Positions 17,914 through 27,591 of a DNA stretch of 64,000 bases are shown one piece after another. Below the pieces are notes generated by a model that worked only from the letters and a program-made list of their open reading frames with translations, made no database searches and was not told the origin of the DNA. Every line of letters starts with the position of its first letter. The first letter of the stretch is position 1. This stretch comes from Synechococcus sp. WH 8109 (lineage in GTDB: Bacteria > Cyanobacteriota > Cyanobacteriia > PCC-6307 > Cyanobiaceae): NCBI RefSeq assembly GCF_000161795.2, contig NZ_CP006882.1, forward strand, positions 1,240,001-1,304,000. Direction: 5' to 3'. The position numbers were made by a program, and so were the translations under genes.

Positions 17914-18934
17914 CGGCAACGGCCCAGGAAAGGATCTCTCCAGCATGGAAAGGAACCAGTCCATTCACAAGTTCCGGCACGAGATGGTCACGCCGTCGCA
18001 ACGTGATGCGACACGTGTTGGCTGGACGGTTGTAAAAGGCCGGCCCATTCAGGCTGGTGAAGGCTTCGAGATGCTCCAGAGCACCCTCCTCATCAAAAAC
18101 CTGGGCGTAACTCTCCAAGGCGAAGGGCGCATTGAAGATGCCGGCGCATCCGCAGGCACTTTCCTTGAATGCTCGTTCGTGCGGTGCCGTGTCGGTGCCG
18201 AGAAAGAAGCGTGGGGCACCGCTGGTGGCCGCCCGGCGCAGGGCCTGACGGTGACATTCCCGCTTGGCCACTGGGAGGCAATAAAAATCACTGCGCAACC
18301 CGCCGGCGAACATCGCGTTGCGGTTGATGTGCAGATGGTGGGGGGTGATGGTGGCGGCGAGATGACGATCCGCTGAGCTGACGTACTGCACCGCTTGCTC
18401 GGTGGTGATGTGCTCGAACACAACCTTCAACTCGGGATGGCGGTCCCGCAGCGGTGCCAGATGGCGTTCTATAAAAACTGCCTCCCGGTCGAAGATATCG
18501 ATCTCGCTGTCCGTGACTTCACCATGGATCAGCAAGGGCATGCCGATCCGGGCCATCGTTTCCAGCACAGGATCGATCTGCAGCAGATCCGTCACCCCTG
18601 CGGCGGAATTGGTGGTGGCGTTGGCGGGATAAAGCTTGGCGGCAGCAAAAACGCCCTCTCGAAATCCTGTCTCCAACTCGGCAGGAGCGATCGAATCCGT
18701 GAGGTACGCCGTCATCAGGGGCGTGAACTCCAGATCAGCGGGGCACGCCGCCTGAATACGGTCGCGGTATGCCCGTGCAGCAGCCACCGTGGTGACAGGG
18801 GGACGCAGGTTGGGCATCACGATGGCCCGCTGAAAACGGCGGGCTGTATGGGCCACAACCTGGTTCAGCATCTCCCCATCGCGGAGATGCACGTGCCAAT
18901 CATCTGGGGCGATGATCGAGATCTGATCAGACAT
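17888..18934 (-). CDS. pyrC: Dihydroorotase
   Basis: Zinc enzyme of pyrimidine synthesis, closing N-carbamoyl-aspartate to dihydroorotate. It has 348 residues, typical for the short PyrC class. [20 protein letters not shown] carries the HxH metal ligands; [28 protein letters not shown] and [17 protein letters not shown] hold the others. The N-terminus overlaps bicA by eight bases, so transcription runs bicA to pyrC to the thioredoxin-like gene. Confidence 0.95.
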   Translation of the reverse strand: MSDQISIIAPDDWHVHLRDGEMLNQVVAHTARRFQRAIVMPNLRPPVTTVAAARAYRDRIQAACPADLEFTPLMTAYLTDSIAPAELETGFREGVFAAAKLYPANATTNSAAGVTDLLQIDPVLETMARIGMPLLIHGEVTDSEIDIFDREAVFIERHLAPLRDRHPELKVVFEHITTEQAVQYVSSADRHLAATITPHHLHINRNAMFAGGLRSDFYCLPVAKRECHRQALRRAATSGAPRFFLGTDTAPHERAFKESACGCAGIFNAPFALESYAQVFDEEGALEHLEAFTSLNGPAFYNRPANTCRITLRRRDHLVPELVNGLVPFHAGEILSWAVADAPDQVQL

Positions 18935-20576
18935 TCAGCGGCAAACCGTTCACTGCAAGTCGCAAGGCATCGAGGCGATCACCAGTGATGTGGCTTTGGG
19001 GGAGCCGATCCAACAGCTTCAGCTTCTGTAGGCGCTTCTCCGTGCTGCCCGTTGCACCGACCAGGAACACCTGACGACTCTCTTCAATCGCTTCCTTTAC
19101 GGCATTCTCGAGGGCGATCGCAGCGGTGACTCCCAGGTGGGACACCTCTGAGAGGTCGAAGACCACCGCCTGACAATTGCCGATGGCGTTGTGCTCACGA
19201 GAGATGGCCTTGGCCACGCCGAAGATCATCGGCCCGGCGAGCTGGAACAACAGAACCTTGCCGGAAGCCTGATCCAGCAACACCTGCTCTTCATCGGTCA
19301 GCTCCACATCGTCATCGGCGGTGCTGATCGTTTTCACTTTTCTGGACTGCAACGCGCTCATCCGATCAATGGTGAGCACGTTGGCCACGAAAACTCCGAT
19401 GCCTACTGCAGTGATGAGATCTACCAGCACCGTGAGCGCAATCACGCCGTAGGTGATCACCGCAGCTTTCACCGAGAGGTGGTGGGCCCGTTGGAGGAAA
19501 TCCCAATCAATGATGTCGATGCCCACCTTCAGGGCGATGCCCGCCAGCACAGCGAGGGGGATCGTGGATGCAAGAGGCGCGGCTGCCAGGACGACCACCA
19601 TCAGAATCAGCGCCCGGAAGATGCCCGACAGAGCCGAACGTCCGCCGGCCTGAATGTTGACCACGGTGCCCATCGTGGCTCCCGCCCCAGGGAGTCCGCC
19701 AAAGACGCCCGAAGCGATGTTGGCCAGTCCCTGACCCACCAATTCCTTGTTGGAGTTGTGCTCCGTGCGGGTGAGGCTGTCGGCCACAACCGAGGTGAGC
19801 AGCGCATCGATGCAGCCGAGCATGCCCAGCACTGCGGCATCTACGAACATCAAACGCAGCTGTCCGCCCGAAAAGGTGGGCACATGCAGGCTGGGGAGCT
19901 CAGCATTGAACGGCGGAATGGTTTTGAGACCGGCGTCGTGGAACAAGGTCATCGACAGCACCGTTCCCAACACCAGCGCCAGCAGCTGCGGCGGGCAGAA
20001 ACGCTTCAAGCTTGATGGGGTGAACCAAAGGATCGCAACAGTGATCAACGCCAGCGCCAGCTCCATCGGCTGAATACCGGCAATCAAGCCCGGCAGGTTG
20101 GACAGGGTTCCCATCACCCCGCCCGATGCGGTCTGCCCCAGGAAGGCGGGCAGCTGGAGAATCACCAAGATGGCTCCAATCCCCGACATGAAGCCAGAGA
20201 TCACGGTGTAAGGCATCTGGGTGACGTATCGACCCAGACGGAAGACGCCGAAAAGGATCTGAAACAGACCCGCCAGGATGACCACGGTGAAGGCCATGGC
20301 CATGGCCGTTTCCTTGTCCGGAGCTGTGGCGGTGAAGCTCAGGATCACCGACGTAAACACCACGGTCATTGGACCGGTGGGTTCGGAGATCAAGGTGGGC
20401 GTTCCCCCGAAAAGAGACGCCACCAAGCCGATGATCACGGCGCCCCAAAGCCCAGGGGCAGGGTCACCCGTTGCGGCGACCCCGAAGGCCAGGGCCATCG
20501 GAAGAGCAATCACCGCGGCGGTCACCCCACCAAAGGCGTCACCCCGCAGGTTGCTGGTGCTGATCCGGTTAAACAA
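18927..20576 (-). CDS. bicA: SulP-family bicarbonate transporter BicA
   Basis: Sodium-dependent, low-affinity high-flux HCO3- importer of the plasma membrane in the CO2-concentrating mechanism. The 549 residues have about 12 hydrophobic segments and a C-terminal STAS domain ([40 protein letters not shown]). Long stretches agree with my memory of PCC 7002 BicA, e.g. [50 protein letters not shown], and [13 protein letters not shown]. It is divergent from a cation antiporter that could maintain the sodium gradient. Confidence 0.92.
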   Translation of the reverse strand: MFNRISTSNLRGDAFGGVTAAVIALPMALAFGVAATGDPAPGLWGAVIIGLVASLFGGTPTLISEPTGPMTVVFTSVILSFTATAPDKETAMAMAFTVVILAGLFQILFGVFRLGRYVTQMPYTVISGFMSGIGAILVILQLPAFLGQTASGGVMGTLSNLPGLIAGIQPMELALALITVAILWFTPSSLKRFCPPQLLALVLGTVLSMTLFHDAGLKTIPPFNAELPSLHVPTFSGGQLRLMFVDAAVLGMLGCIDALLTSVVADSLTRTEHNSNKELVGQGLANIASGVFGGLPGAGATMGTVVNIQAGGRSALSGIFRALILMVVVLAAAPLASTIPLAVLAGIALKVGIDIIDWDFLQRAHHLSVKAAVITYGVIALTVLVDLITAVGIGVFVANVLTIDRMSALQSRKVKTISTADDDVELTDEEQVLLDQASGKVLLFQLAGPMIFGVAKAISREHNAIGNCQAVVFDLSEVSHLGVTAAIALENAVKEAIEESRQVFLVGATGSTEKRLQKLKLLDRLPQSHITGDRLDALRLAVNGLPLNV

Positions 20577-20657
20577 GGTTTCTTATCTATTACCCAGGTG
20601 AGTGACCTTAGGTTGATTCGCCTCAAAGCACAATCCCCGAACAGCTGAGCTCGCCCC

Positions 20658-21758
20658 ATGCCTGAATTTCTGCAGGCCTCGATCCAAGTGCTATTTGGCA
20701 TCGGACTGCTGTTTGGTGGGGGAGAACTGTTCGTTCAGGGGTCCGTCGCCATGGCGGTGATCTTCGGCATTCCCCAGCTCGTGATCGGCCTCACGGTGGT
20801 GTCTCTGGGCACCAGCGCCCCGGAACTGTTCGTGAGCCTGAGTTCGGTGCTGCAGGGAGCTGACGCCCTCGCCGTGGGCAATGTGGTGGGCAGCAACATC
20901 TTCAACGTGATGGTGGTGCTGGGCAGCAGCGCCCTTGTGCTGCCCTTGCGGGTTGAAAGCCGCCTGGTGAGGCGAGATGTACCTCTGATGATTGCCATCT
21001 CGGCGGCGGTCTGGGGCATGGCCTCCGCAGGACGGGTCACCTGGCAAGCAGGCCTGGCCTTGCTGTTGGGGCTCGTGATCAACACCGTCTGGGAGATCCG
21101 CACCGCCCGTGAACAACCGGACGACAGCAGCAGCGCTGAACCCGAAATCAGTGTCGAAGCGAGCAAAGGTGGATTGATCCCCGCCTCAGTGCGATTAGTT
21201 GCCGGCATCACCGTTCTCTCAATCGGATCAAGGGTTCTGGTGAATGGCGCGGTCAGCGCCGCAACCCTTCTGGGAGTTAGTGAAGCAGTGATCGGTCTGA
21301 CGATCGTTTCAGCCGGAACGTCGATGCCTGAATTGATCACGTCCCTGGTGGCGGCCCTGCGCGGACGAACCGATCTGGCCATCGGCAACGTGGTGGGCAG
21401 CTGCCTATTGAACCTGATGCTGGTGCTGGGCGGTGGAGCCATAGCGGCAGCTGGCAACGGACTTGAAGTCAGCCCGGAACTGATTCAGGACGACCTGCCG
21501 GTAATGCTGCTCACCAGCCTGGCCTGCATGCCGATCTTTTGGACGAAAGGTCGCATCTCACGCGTTGAAGGAGGGCTACTTCTCGGACTCTATGTTCTGT
21601 ATCTGATCGATAATGTTTTACCCCGAACGGCTATGGCCAACTGGGCTGATGAATTTCGCCTTGTGATGCTCTGCGCTGTAATTCCAATCGTAATGATCGT
21701 GATTTGCACTCAGGCAGTTTTTTATTGGCGGAACAACCAGAACAGCCCAACCATTTGA
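20658..21758 (+). CDS. Calcium/sodium antiporter (CaCA family)
   Basis: A 366-residue membrane protein with the two inverted alpha repeats of Na+/Ca2+ exchangers: GLTVVSLGTSAPELFVSLSS ... AVGNVVGSNIFNV and GLTIVSAGTSMPELITSLVA ... AIGNVVGSCLLNL. About ten helices with a short central loop (ISVEASKGG). It resembles bacterial YrbG-type exchangers. It is divergent from bicA with ~80 bases between, suggesting shared control and a role in ion balance during bicarbonate import (inference). Confidence 0.9.
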   Translation: MPEFLQASIQVLFGIGLLFGGGELFVQGSVAMAVIFGIPQLVIGLTVVSLGTSAPELFVSLSSVLQGADALAVGNVVGSNIFNVMVVLGSSALVLPLRVESRLVRRDVPLMIAISAAVWGMASAGRVTWQAGLALLLGLVINTVWEIRTAREQPDDSSSAEPEISVEASKGGLIPASVRLVAGITVLSIGSRVLVNGAVSAATLLGVSEAVIGLTIVSAGTSMPELITSLVAALRGRTDLAIGNVVGSCLLNLMLVLGGGAIAAAGNGLEVSPELIQDDLPVMLLTSLACMPIFWTKGRISRVEGGLLLGLYVLYLIDNVLPRTAMANWADEFRLVMLCAVIPIVMIVICTQAVFYWRNNQNSPTI

Positions 21759-21767
21759 AATCAATAC

Positions 21768-22391
21768 CTAGAAAGCAATTGCTTTTTGACTATTAGCCGC
21801 CACATGGTCCAACTCATCTCTGGCAATTAATTCGATTACATCTCGAAGAGTTTCTGGCTCACGTTCATCACGGGCAGCCCACATATTTCCCTCTTTTCTC
21901 CAATAGGCCGTCGCAATCGGCGTTACGGGCTGCTGCAACCACCCCTCTGGCTGCTCCAAAAGCATGCGCCGGTACGTTTTGACAGCTTCGGCCTCAACAG
22001 CTTCTCCAAGCAAAGAGGCCAACTCGTGATCCAACAAGGTAGTAAGAGCAAATATCCAATAAACAAGGACAGCTACATGCCTCGCCACAAAGCGATCTAT
22101 CCATAAAGACAGTCCACCAAGATCACGAGAAAAAATGTCTTCATGCGTCTGCTCATTACTGTCCTGCCGACGTGCCAGCTCCAGAGTCTTACGTATAGCA
22201 CCGCTCTGATCAAGGCCAATCGTTTCAAGGTAATGACAAGCACTTTCCTCAGCCGTATAAGCCGTGCGAGCAATAATCTCTAAAGATGCTGCCCGACGAG
22301 CATCAGCTGCAGGCCAAAGAAGACTGAGCAACTGCTCGCCTGATTCAATCAAAAAATGAGCAAAATCAGCCTTATGACCTCGAGTCTGCAT
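21768..22391 (-). CDS. Plastoquinol terminal oxidase (PTOX / alternative oxidase family)
   Basis: A di-iron carboxylate oxidase that moves electrons from plastoquinol to oxygen, acting as a safety valve. All six expected ligands are visible: Glu in LEIIARTAY, Glu and His in SNEQTHEDI, Glu in EAVEAEAVKTY, and Glu and His in RDELDHVAAN. GLSLWIDRFVARHVAVLVYW and PITPIATAYWR-like segments also match PTOX. About 207 residues from ATG 22391 (GTG 22403 also possible). The gene is visibly AT-richer than its neighbours, suggesting transfer; cyanophages carry ptoX. It is convergent with the CaCA gene. Confidence 0.85.
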   Translation of the reverse strand: MQTRGHKADFAHFLIESGEQLLSLLWPAADARRAASLEIIARTAYTAEESACHYLETIGLDQSGAIRKTLELARRQDSNEQTHEDIFSRDLGGLSLWIDRFVARHVAVLVYWIFALTTLLDHELASLLGEAVEAEAVKTYRRMLLEQPEGWLQQPVTPIATAYWRKEGNMWAARDEREPETLRDVIELIARDELDHVAANSQKAIAF

Positions 22392-22490
22392 GAATGATTC
22401 CACGTCATATATATCGATCTAATCGTGGTCTAGATCGCCATATATGCATTGTCTTGCACCTTTCATACTGTCGAAAGGATTGTCGGATCA

Positions 22491-23849
22491 CTACATCGTT
22501 ACGAACTCCTCTGAAACAGAGGGGTGCAGCGCCATGGTGCGATCGAAATCAGCCTTGGTGGCGCCCATCCCCACGGCAATCGCCGCCATCTGAATGATCT
22601 CCGCGGCATGCTCGCCCACCATGTGGCAGCCCAGCACCCGATCGGTGTGCTTCTCCACTACCAACTTGAGCAGACAACGGGGGCCAGAAGCGGGCAGGGC
22701 CCGCGCCATGGACCGGAAGCGGGCGCGATGCACAACAACACCATCCACGCCATGGCGTTCGATGGCCTGTTCTTCCGATAGGCCAACGGTCGCCAGCTCT
22801 GGATCGCTGAACACGGCACTTGCCACCAGGTCGTGATTCACCTGTCGCTGACGCGACCCGAAGACGCTGTCGGCAAAAGCACGACCTTCATCAATGGCCA
22901 CAGGCGTGAGGTTGACCCGATCGGTGACATCGCCAACGGCATGGATGTGGGGCACCGAGGTGCAGGAGTTGGCATCGACCGTGATGCGGCCGTTCTCGAC
23001 CGCAACGCCGGCAGCGTTCAGCCCAAGATCCGCAAGCCAGGGGCGACGCCCGGTGGCCATCAACACACCGCCGCAAGCCAAAGACTCACCACTCCCCAGC
23101 CGCGCCGTCAGCGCCCCGGGCTCTCCTGCCACAGCCACCAGCGTCTGGTCCAACAGCACCTCAATGCCCTGCTCACGCATGCCACCCAGCACGGCATCGG
23201 CCAACTCGGCATCAAAACCGCGCAGCAAGCGCGGACCACGCACCACCTGGGTTACTGCAACACCAAGGCCGCGCAGGATGCAGGCGAACTCACAGGCAAT
23301 GAAGCCTGCACCCACCACCACTACGGCGGAAGGGACATCCTTCAGCAGGAAAATGTCGTCACTGACCCAGGAGTGTTCAACCCCAGGAATCTCCGGCCGG
23401 GCCGGCCGGCCACCAACCGCCACCAGAAAGCGCGGGGCCGATAGTTCCTCTCGCACGGGCCCACCGCGTTGATCGGAAATGCCGATGCGATCTGCTGCCG
23501 TGAAGCGTCCCCAACCGGAGATCAACTGAACGCCGGCCTTCTCCAGAAATCCCAGATGGAGCGCATTGAGCCGATCCACTTCGGCGCGCACCCGACGCAG
23601 GAGATCAGGCACATCCGAACGCACCGAACCGATCTCAAGGCCGTAGGCCGAGGCATCCGCCAGCTGATGGCGGGCCTGGGCGCCGTACACCAAAAGCTTC
23701 TTGGGAACACAGCCGCGGATCACGCAGGTGCCGCCGACGCGATCGCCCTCCACTATTGCGACGCGGGCTCCATGACGGGCCGCGCGTTTCGCAGCGGCCA
23801 GCCCACCGGACCCCGCCCCAAGAACAATCAGATCCAAATCAGCGCCCAC
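22491..23849 (-). CDS. gor: Glutathione reductase
   Basis: NADPH- and FAD-dependent enzyme that keeps glutathione reduced. The 452 residues include the FAD-binding IVLGAGSGGLAAAKRAARHG, the redox disulfide in GGTCVIRGCVPKKLLVYG, an NADPH fold around VVVVGAGFIACEFACILRGL, and the C-terminal MALHPSVSEEFVTM with the catalytic His and Glu. Start ATG 23849. It is divergent from the short gene at 23966. Confidence 0.95.
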   Translation of the reverse strand: MGADLDLIVLGAGSGGLAAAKRAARHGARVAIVEGDRVGGTCVIRGCVPKKLLVYGAQARHQLADASAYGLEIGSVRSDVPDLLRRVRAEVDRLNALHLGFLEKAGVQLISGWGRFTAADRIGISDQRGGPVREELSAPRFLVAVGGRPARPEIPGVEHSWVSDDIFLLKDVPSAVVVVGAGFIACEFACILRGLGVAVTQVVRGPRLLRGFDAELADAVLGGMREQGIEVLLDQTLVAVAGEPGALTARLGSGESLACGGVLMATGRRPWLADLGLNAAGVAVENGRITVDANSCTSVPHIHAVGDVTDRVNLTPVAIDEGRAFADSVFGSRQRQVNHDLVASAVFSDPELATVGLSEEQAIERHGVDGVVVHRARFRSMARALPASGPRCLLKLVVEKHTDRVLGCHMVGEHAAEIIQMAAIAVGMGATKADFDRTMALHPSVSEEFVTM

Positions 23850-23965
23850 AACAGAAGGGTGCTCGAGACGACGGGCGTCATCGTAAAGATCGCGTTATGG
23901 TCCGGGGAAGAGGGGCCATAAAGGCCCAAGACGAGTTGATCGTATTTCAACCGCGTCCTTAAACC

Positions 23966-24211
23966 ATGAACCGTTCTTCCAAGCGCCGCAGGCAGCCGCC
24001 TGAACCCGAGCTGCGCCTCAAACGATCGCAACGCCGCGAGATCGTGATGATGATCACCAGCGACGACATGAAACTGCGGCTAAAGCGGTTAGCTGATCAG
24101 GGCCGCCAGCAGGACTGTCTGGCGCTGATGCACGAACTGGGCGACTGGCAGTCCTATGGACGGGCAACGCTTGCGCCGATCCTGCATGCCCCTTTCATCG
24201 GAATCAGCTGA
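23966..24211 (+). CDS. Basic hypothetical protein
   Basis: An 81-residue, strongly basic protein (MNRSSKRRRQPPEPELRLKR ...), with MMITSDDMKLRLKRLADQGR further on. No known domain. It is divergent from gor and its end overlaps the start of the GST gene by 26 bases, so the two are probably co-transcribed. Confidence 0.6.
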   Translation: MNRSSKRRRQPPEPELRLKRSQRREIVMMITSDDMKLRLKRLADQGRQQDCLALMHELGDWQSYGRATLAPILHAPFIGIS

Positions 24212-25418
24212 ACCCCTGAGTTGGTCGGAGCTGGCCAGCCTGGCGACGCCGGAACCGAATCGGATTGAGGGGCCTACCAGTGCCCAGGCCACGTTGCGCC
24301 TGTTCGGACAGCCCGAGTCCAACGTGATGGTCACTCTGTACCGCGACCACCACGCCTGGTGCCCCTACTGCCAAAAAATCTGGCTCTGGCTGGAGTTCAA
24401 GCGCATCCCTTACAAGATCCGCAAAGTCACCATGCGCTGCTACGGCCCGAAGGAGCCGTGGTTCCTGGAGAAAGTGCCTTCGGGGATGTTGCCGGCCCTG
24501 GAGCTCAACCGGCGGCTGATCACCGAAAGCGACGACATCCTGCTGGCCCTCGAACAGCAGTTTGGCCCGCTGGGCATGGCGATGACAGAGCCGGAAGCTC
24601 ATCAGCTGCGCCGTCTTGAACGGCTGCTGTTTCAGGCCTGGTGCATTTGGCTTTGTTCACCACGGCTGAGTCCGAGGCAACAGGTTCTGGCCCGAGAGCA
24701 GTTTCAAGACACCGCCCGGCGCTTCGAACGGGAGCTGAACCAGGACAGAGGACCGTGGCTGCGGGGCCCGGAGCCGCAGACCGTGGATCTGATCTTTATT
24801 CCCTACGTGGAACGGATGAATGCCTCGCTGGCTTACTACAAGGGATACCGGCTGAGGGCTGAGCATCCAGCCATTGACCGCTGGTTGCGTGCACTGGAGC
24901 AACTGGAGACCTACCGCGGCACCCAAAGCGACTTTCACACCCATGTCCATGACCTGCCTCCCCAGATGGGCGGCTGCTGGTCGGACGATGGAGCAGAAGC
25001 GAAGCGCCTGGCCGAATGGATCGACCGAGGTGATGGCCTTGGCGAGGACGAAGCCTGCTGGGATGCTGACCATCAAGCCGATCAGGCCGTTATCGCCCTG
25101 AGCCGGGTACTACGTCACCAGCAACGTCTGCGAGACGTGAACCCCATGGGTGCTGCCGCCTTTGACCAGCCCCTGCGCTGTGCCCTCACCCGGTTGGTTC
25201 GCAACACACCCTGCCCGCCTCCAGCGGGAAGTGCCGCCGGGCTGCGCTATCTGCGCGATCGCATTTCGGTGCCAAGGGATATGCCGCTCCCGGCTGCTCG
25301 ACTGCTGCGTCAGGCCCTTGAAGCCACCGCCCAGCTGGATGGCCCTGAGCAGGCACATACCTTGCCGGTGAGGGATCGCTTTGATCAGGATCCCCGACCC
25401 TTCCAAAGTGGGTCATAG
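24186..25418 (+). CDS. Glutathione S-transferase family protein
   Basis: About 410 residues, longer than typical 200-residue GSTs. The N-terminal thioredoxin-like domain has the motif VTLYRDHHAWCPYCQKIWLW (CPYC) and the cis-Pro region SGMLPALELNRRLITESDD. The helical C-terminal domain follows (LERLLFQAWCIWLCSP, LIFIPYVERM), and ~120 extra residues form a tail not typical of the family. ATG 24186 is chosen because it gives a clean start; an upstream ATG (24156) overlaps the previous gene more. Probable glutathione-dependent redox or detoxification enzyme next to gor. Confidence 0.82.
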   Translation: MPLSSESAEPLSWSELASLATPEPNRIEGPTSAQATLRLFGQPESNVMVTLYRDHHAWCPYCQKIWLWLEFKRIPYKIRKVTMRCYGPKEPWFLEKVPSGMLPALELNRRLITESDDILLALEQQFGPLGMAMTEPEAHQLRRLERLLFQAWCIWLCSPRLSPRQQVLAREQFQDTARRFERELNQDRGPWLRGPEPQTVDLIFIPYVERMNASLAYYKGYRLRAEHPAIDRWLRALEQLETYRGTQSDFHTHVHDLPPQMGGCWSDDGAEAKRLAEWIDRGDGLGEDEACWDADHQADQAVIALSRVLRHQQRLRDVNPMGAAAFDQPLRCALTRLVRNTPCPPPAGSAAGLRYLRDRISVPRDMPLPAARLLRQALEATAQLDGPEQAHTLPVRDRFDQDPRPFQSGS

Positions 25419-25441
25419 TGCGGAGGCCTCAACGCTGAGTT

Positions 25442-26110
25442 GTGCCCCTGCGGCTGCCCGCTTACCAACCGATCCCAGCCCCCGATCGGGGGACCGATCT
25501 GATTGAAGTATCAGCGGCGCAGCTGCAGCCGACCCAGTGGTGTGTGGGACTGGCGGAGATCTGGTCGCGCGAGAAAGATTTCGCGCAAGACACCCGTCAG
25601 CAGCGTCTTGACTACCTGCGCGGCAAACCGGTCCCCTTGATCCGATCTGCCAATGGCGCTATGTGGATGCTGGACCGGCACCACCGGCTGCGAGGCCTGA
25701 TCGGCATTGATCCAGGGGCCACCACCTGGGCTTACGTGGTGGTGGAGCTCTCAACTACCGACCGAAGCGCTGTGTTGGCCTATCTGCACAACCAGGGCTG
25801 GCTCTACCTCTACGACGGACGAGGCAACGGCCCCCGTCCGGCCGAGCAGCTGCCCACGAGCCTGCTGGGACTGGATGACGACCCCTACCGGAGCCTTGTA
25901 TGGAAGCTGAAGCAGGAGGGGTGGATCAAACCTCAGCCCCTGATCCCATATCACGAGTTTCGTTGGGGTGCCTGGCTGCGCAGCAGACCCCTGCCCCCCT
26001 TCAGCTCCAGGCGCCTGGAGCCGGCGCTCGCAGCAGCCCGCCAGCTGGTGTGCTCTGCCGCTGCACAAGATATGCCGGGCTGGAAAGGCGACAAGAAAGC
26101 CTGCCGCTGA
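25442..26110 (+). CDS. ParB-like nuclease-fold protein (ParBc_2 type)
   Basis: A 222-residue protein. LRGKPVPLIRSANGAMWMLD then RHHRLRGL resembles the ParB/sulfiredoxin fold's GxxHR-type motif (here DRHHRLRG). It lacks the helix-turn-helix of true chromosome-partitioning ParB, so segregation is not implied. GTG 25442 is the start. It is convergent with dnaA, abutting its stop. Function unknown. Confidence 0.7.
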   Translation: MPLRLPAYQPIPAPDRGTDLIEVSAAQLQPTQWCVGLAEIWSREKDFAQDTRQQRLDYLRGKPVPLIRSANGAMWMLDRHHRLRGLIGIDPGATTWAYVVVELSTTDRSAVLAYLHNQGWLYLYDGRGNGPRPAEQLPTSLLGLDDDPYRSLVWKLKQEGWIKPQPLIPYHEFRWGAWLRSRPLPPFSSRRLEPALAAARQLVCSAAAQDMPGWKGDKKACR

Positions 26111-27508
26111 TCAGCGCTTCTTGCGGGAATCGATCTGCAGCAGATCCTTCACCTTCTGCACCTGACCGGCGAGTTGAGGGTCGGAGGCCAGTTTTTTCTC
26201 CACCTGCTCGATCGCGTACATCACCGTGGTGTGGTCTTTTCCGCCGAAGTTGTCCCCGATCCTCGGCAGGCTGAGGTCGGTGCCCTGGCGCATGAGGTAC
26301 ATCCCCACCTGACGGGCCTGGCTCACGGCACGGCGACGGGTGCTGCTGCACATCTCCTCGGCAGTGACATCAAACACTTCAGAAACCTTGTCGATCACCT
26401 GTTGCGGCGTGACCTCCACCCCCTGCCCCGTGGGGTCGAGCATCGGTGCCACGGATTCCACGGTCATCGGCAGCCCCGTGATGGAGGCGAAGGCCACAGC
26501 CCGGGTCAGGGCCCCTTCCAACTCGCGGATGTTCGAGGTGAAGCGACCGGCGATGTACTGGATCAGATCACGGGGAAGCGACATGCGCTCCTGCTCCGCT
26601 TTCTTCTGAAGAATCGCCATGCGTGTCTCCAGGTCAGGCGACTGAATGTCAGCGATCAGGCCCATCTGGAACCGGGAGATCAGGCGCTGCTGCAACCGCG
26701 GAATCTGGCTGGGGGGGCGATCACTGGCGATCACCACCTGACGGCCTGCCTCATGCAGGGCATTGAAGGTGTGGAAGAACTCCTCCTGGGTGTACTCCTT
26801 GCCCTCGATGAATTGAATGTCATCCACCAGGATCAGATCGGCAGCGCGGTAGCGATCGCGGAAGGCCTGCATGCCGTCCTTACGGATGGCCTGGATCAGG
26901 TCATTGGTGAAGGTTTCGGTAGAGACATAGGCCACACGAGCCCTGGGATCGATTTCCAGGCGGTAATGGCCAATGGCTTGCATCAGGTGGGTTTTGCCCA
27001 GGCCCACACCACCGCAGATGAACAGGGGGTTGAACTCCCGGCCCGGAGCTTCGGCCACAGCCAAAGCCGCCGCATGGGCCATCCGGCTGTTGGGACCGAC
27101 CACAAAACGGCCGAACACGTAGCGGGGATTGAGCCCGGGCAGGTAGCGGCGTGGGGAGCCGTTCCGCGCTGGAGCCGATGCCGACTCCTGAGCCGCTGGA
27201 GGCGACGCCGCATCAGCAGCGGCTGAGGCCTCATCGGTGGCGTCCGGCAGCGGCAAGGCGGTTTCCGCCAGAACCGTCACCTGGACGGGCTGACCGCTGA
27301 TGCTGCTGGCCATCTCGGCGATCGTGGGCAGCAGCTGCTCCCGGAGACGAACGCTGGCAAAGGGATTCGGGGCCAGAAGCTTCAGCTCTCCATTGGCAAA
27401 GCCGCTGCAACCCGTGGGGCGAATGAAGGTCTCGAAGGTGGGCTTGCTCAGCTTCGCCTGCAACCCATCCCGCACCTTGATCCAGAGCTCTTCGCCCGTC
27501 TGCGCCAA
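26111..27508 (-). CDS. dnaA: Chromosomal replication initiator DnaA
   Basis: AAA+ initiator of replication. 465 residues: domain I ([20 protein letters not shown]), a low-complexity Ala/Pro/Ser linker, domain III with Walker A ([20 protein letters not shown]) and Walker B ([20 protein letters not shown]), and domain IV with [20 protein letters not shown] and [20 protein letters not shown], which contacts the DnaA box. No TTATCCACA-like boxes were seen in the upstream 83-base gap, so the origin is not obvious here. Confidence 0.97.
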   Translation of the reverse strand: MAQTGEELWIKVRDGLQAKLSKPTFETFIRPTGCSGFANGELKLLAPNPFASVRLREQLLPTIAEMASSISGQPVQVTVLAETALPLPDATDEASAAADAASPPAAQESASAPARNGSPRRYLPGLNPRYVFGRFVVGPNSRMAHAAALAVAEAPGREFNPLFICGGVGLGKTHLMQAIGHYRLEIDPRARVAYVSTETFTNDLIQAIRKDGMQAFRDRYRAADLILVDDIQFIEGKEYTQEEFFHTFNALHEAGRQVVIASDRPPSQIPRLQQRLISRFQMGLIADIQSPDLETRMAILQKKAEQERMSLPRDLIQYIAGRFTSNIRELEGALTRAVAFASITGLPMTVESVAPMLDPTGQGVEVTPQQVIDKVSEVFDVTAEEMCSSTRRRAVSQARQVGMYLMRQGTDLSLPRIGDNFGGKDHTTVMYAIEQVEKKLASDPQLAGQVQKVKDLLQIDSRKKR

Positions 27509-27591
27509 AACCGCCCATCGCCCGAGCGCTGAATCTACGCATGTCGATCCGCTCAGGCCGTCTTAAATGCATCAGCACACATCTCGTCGTG

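Noticed and set aside
19191-20015. 274-codon plus-strand ORF inside bicA
   Set aside because: Shadow of bicA; the His/Arg-rich composition is unlike a folded protein.
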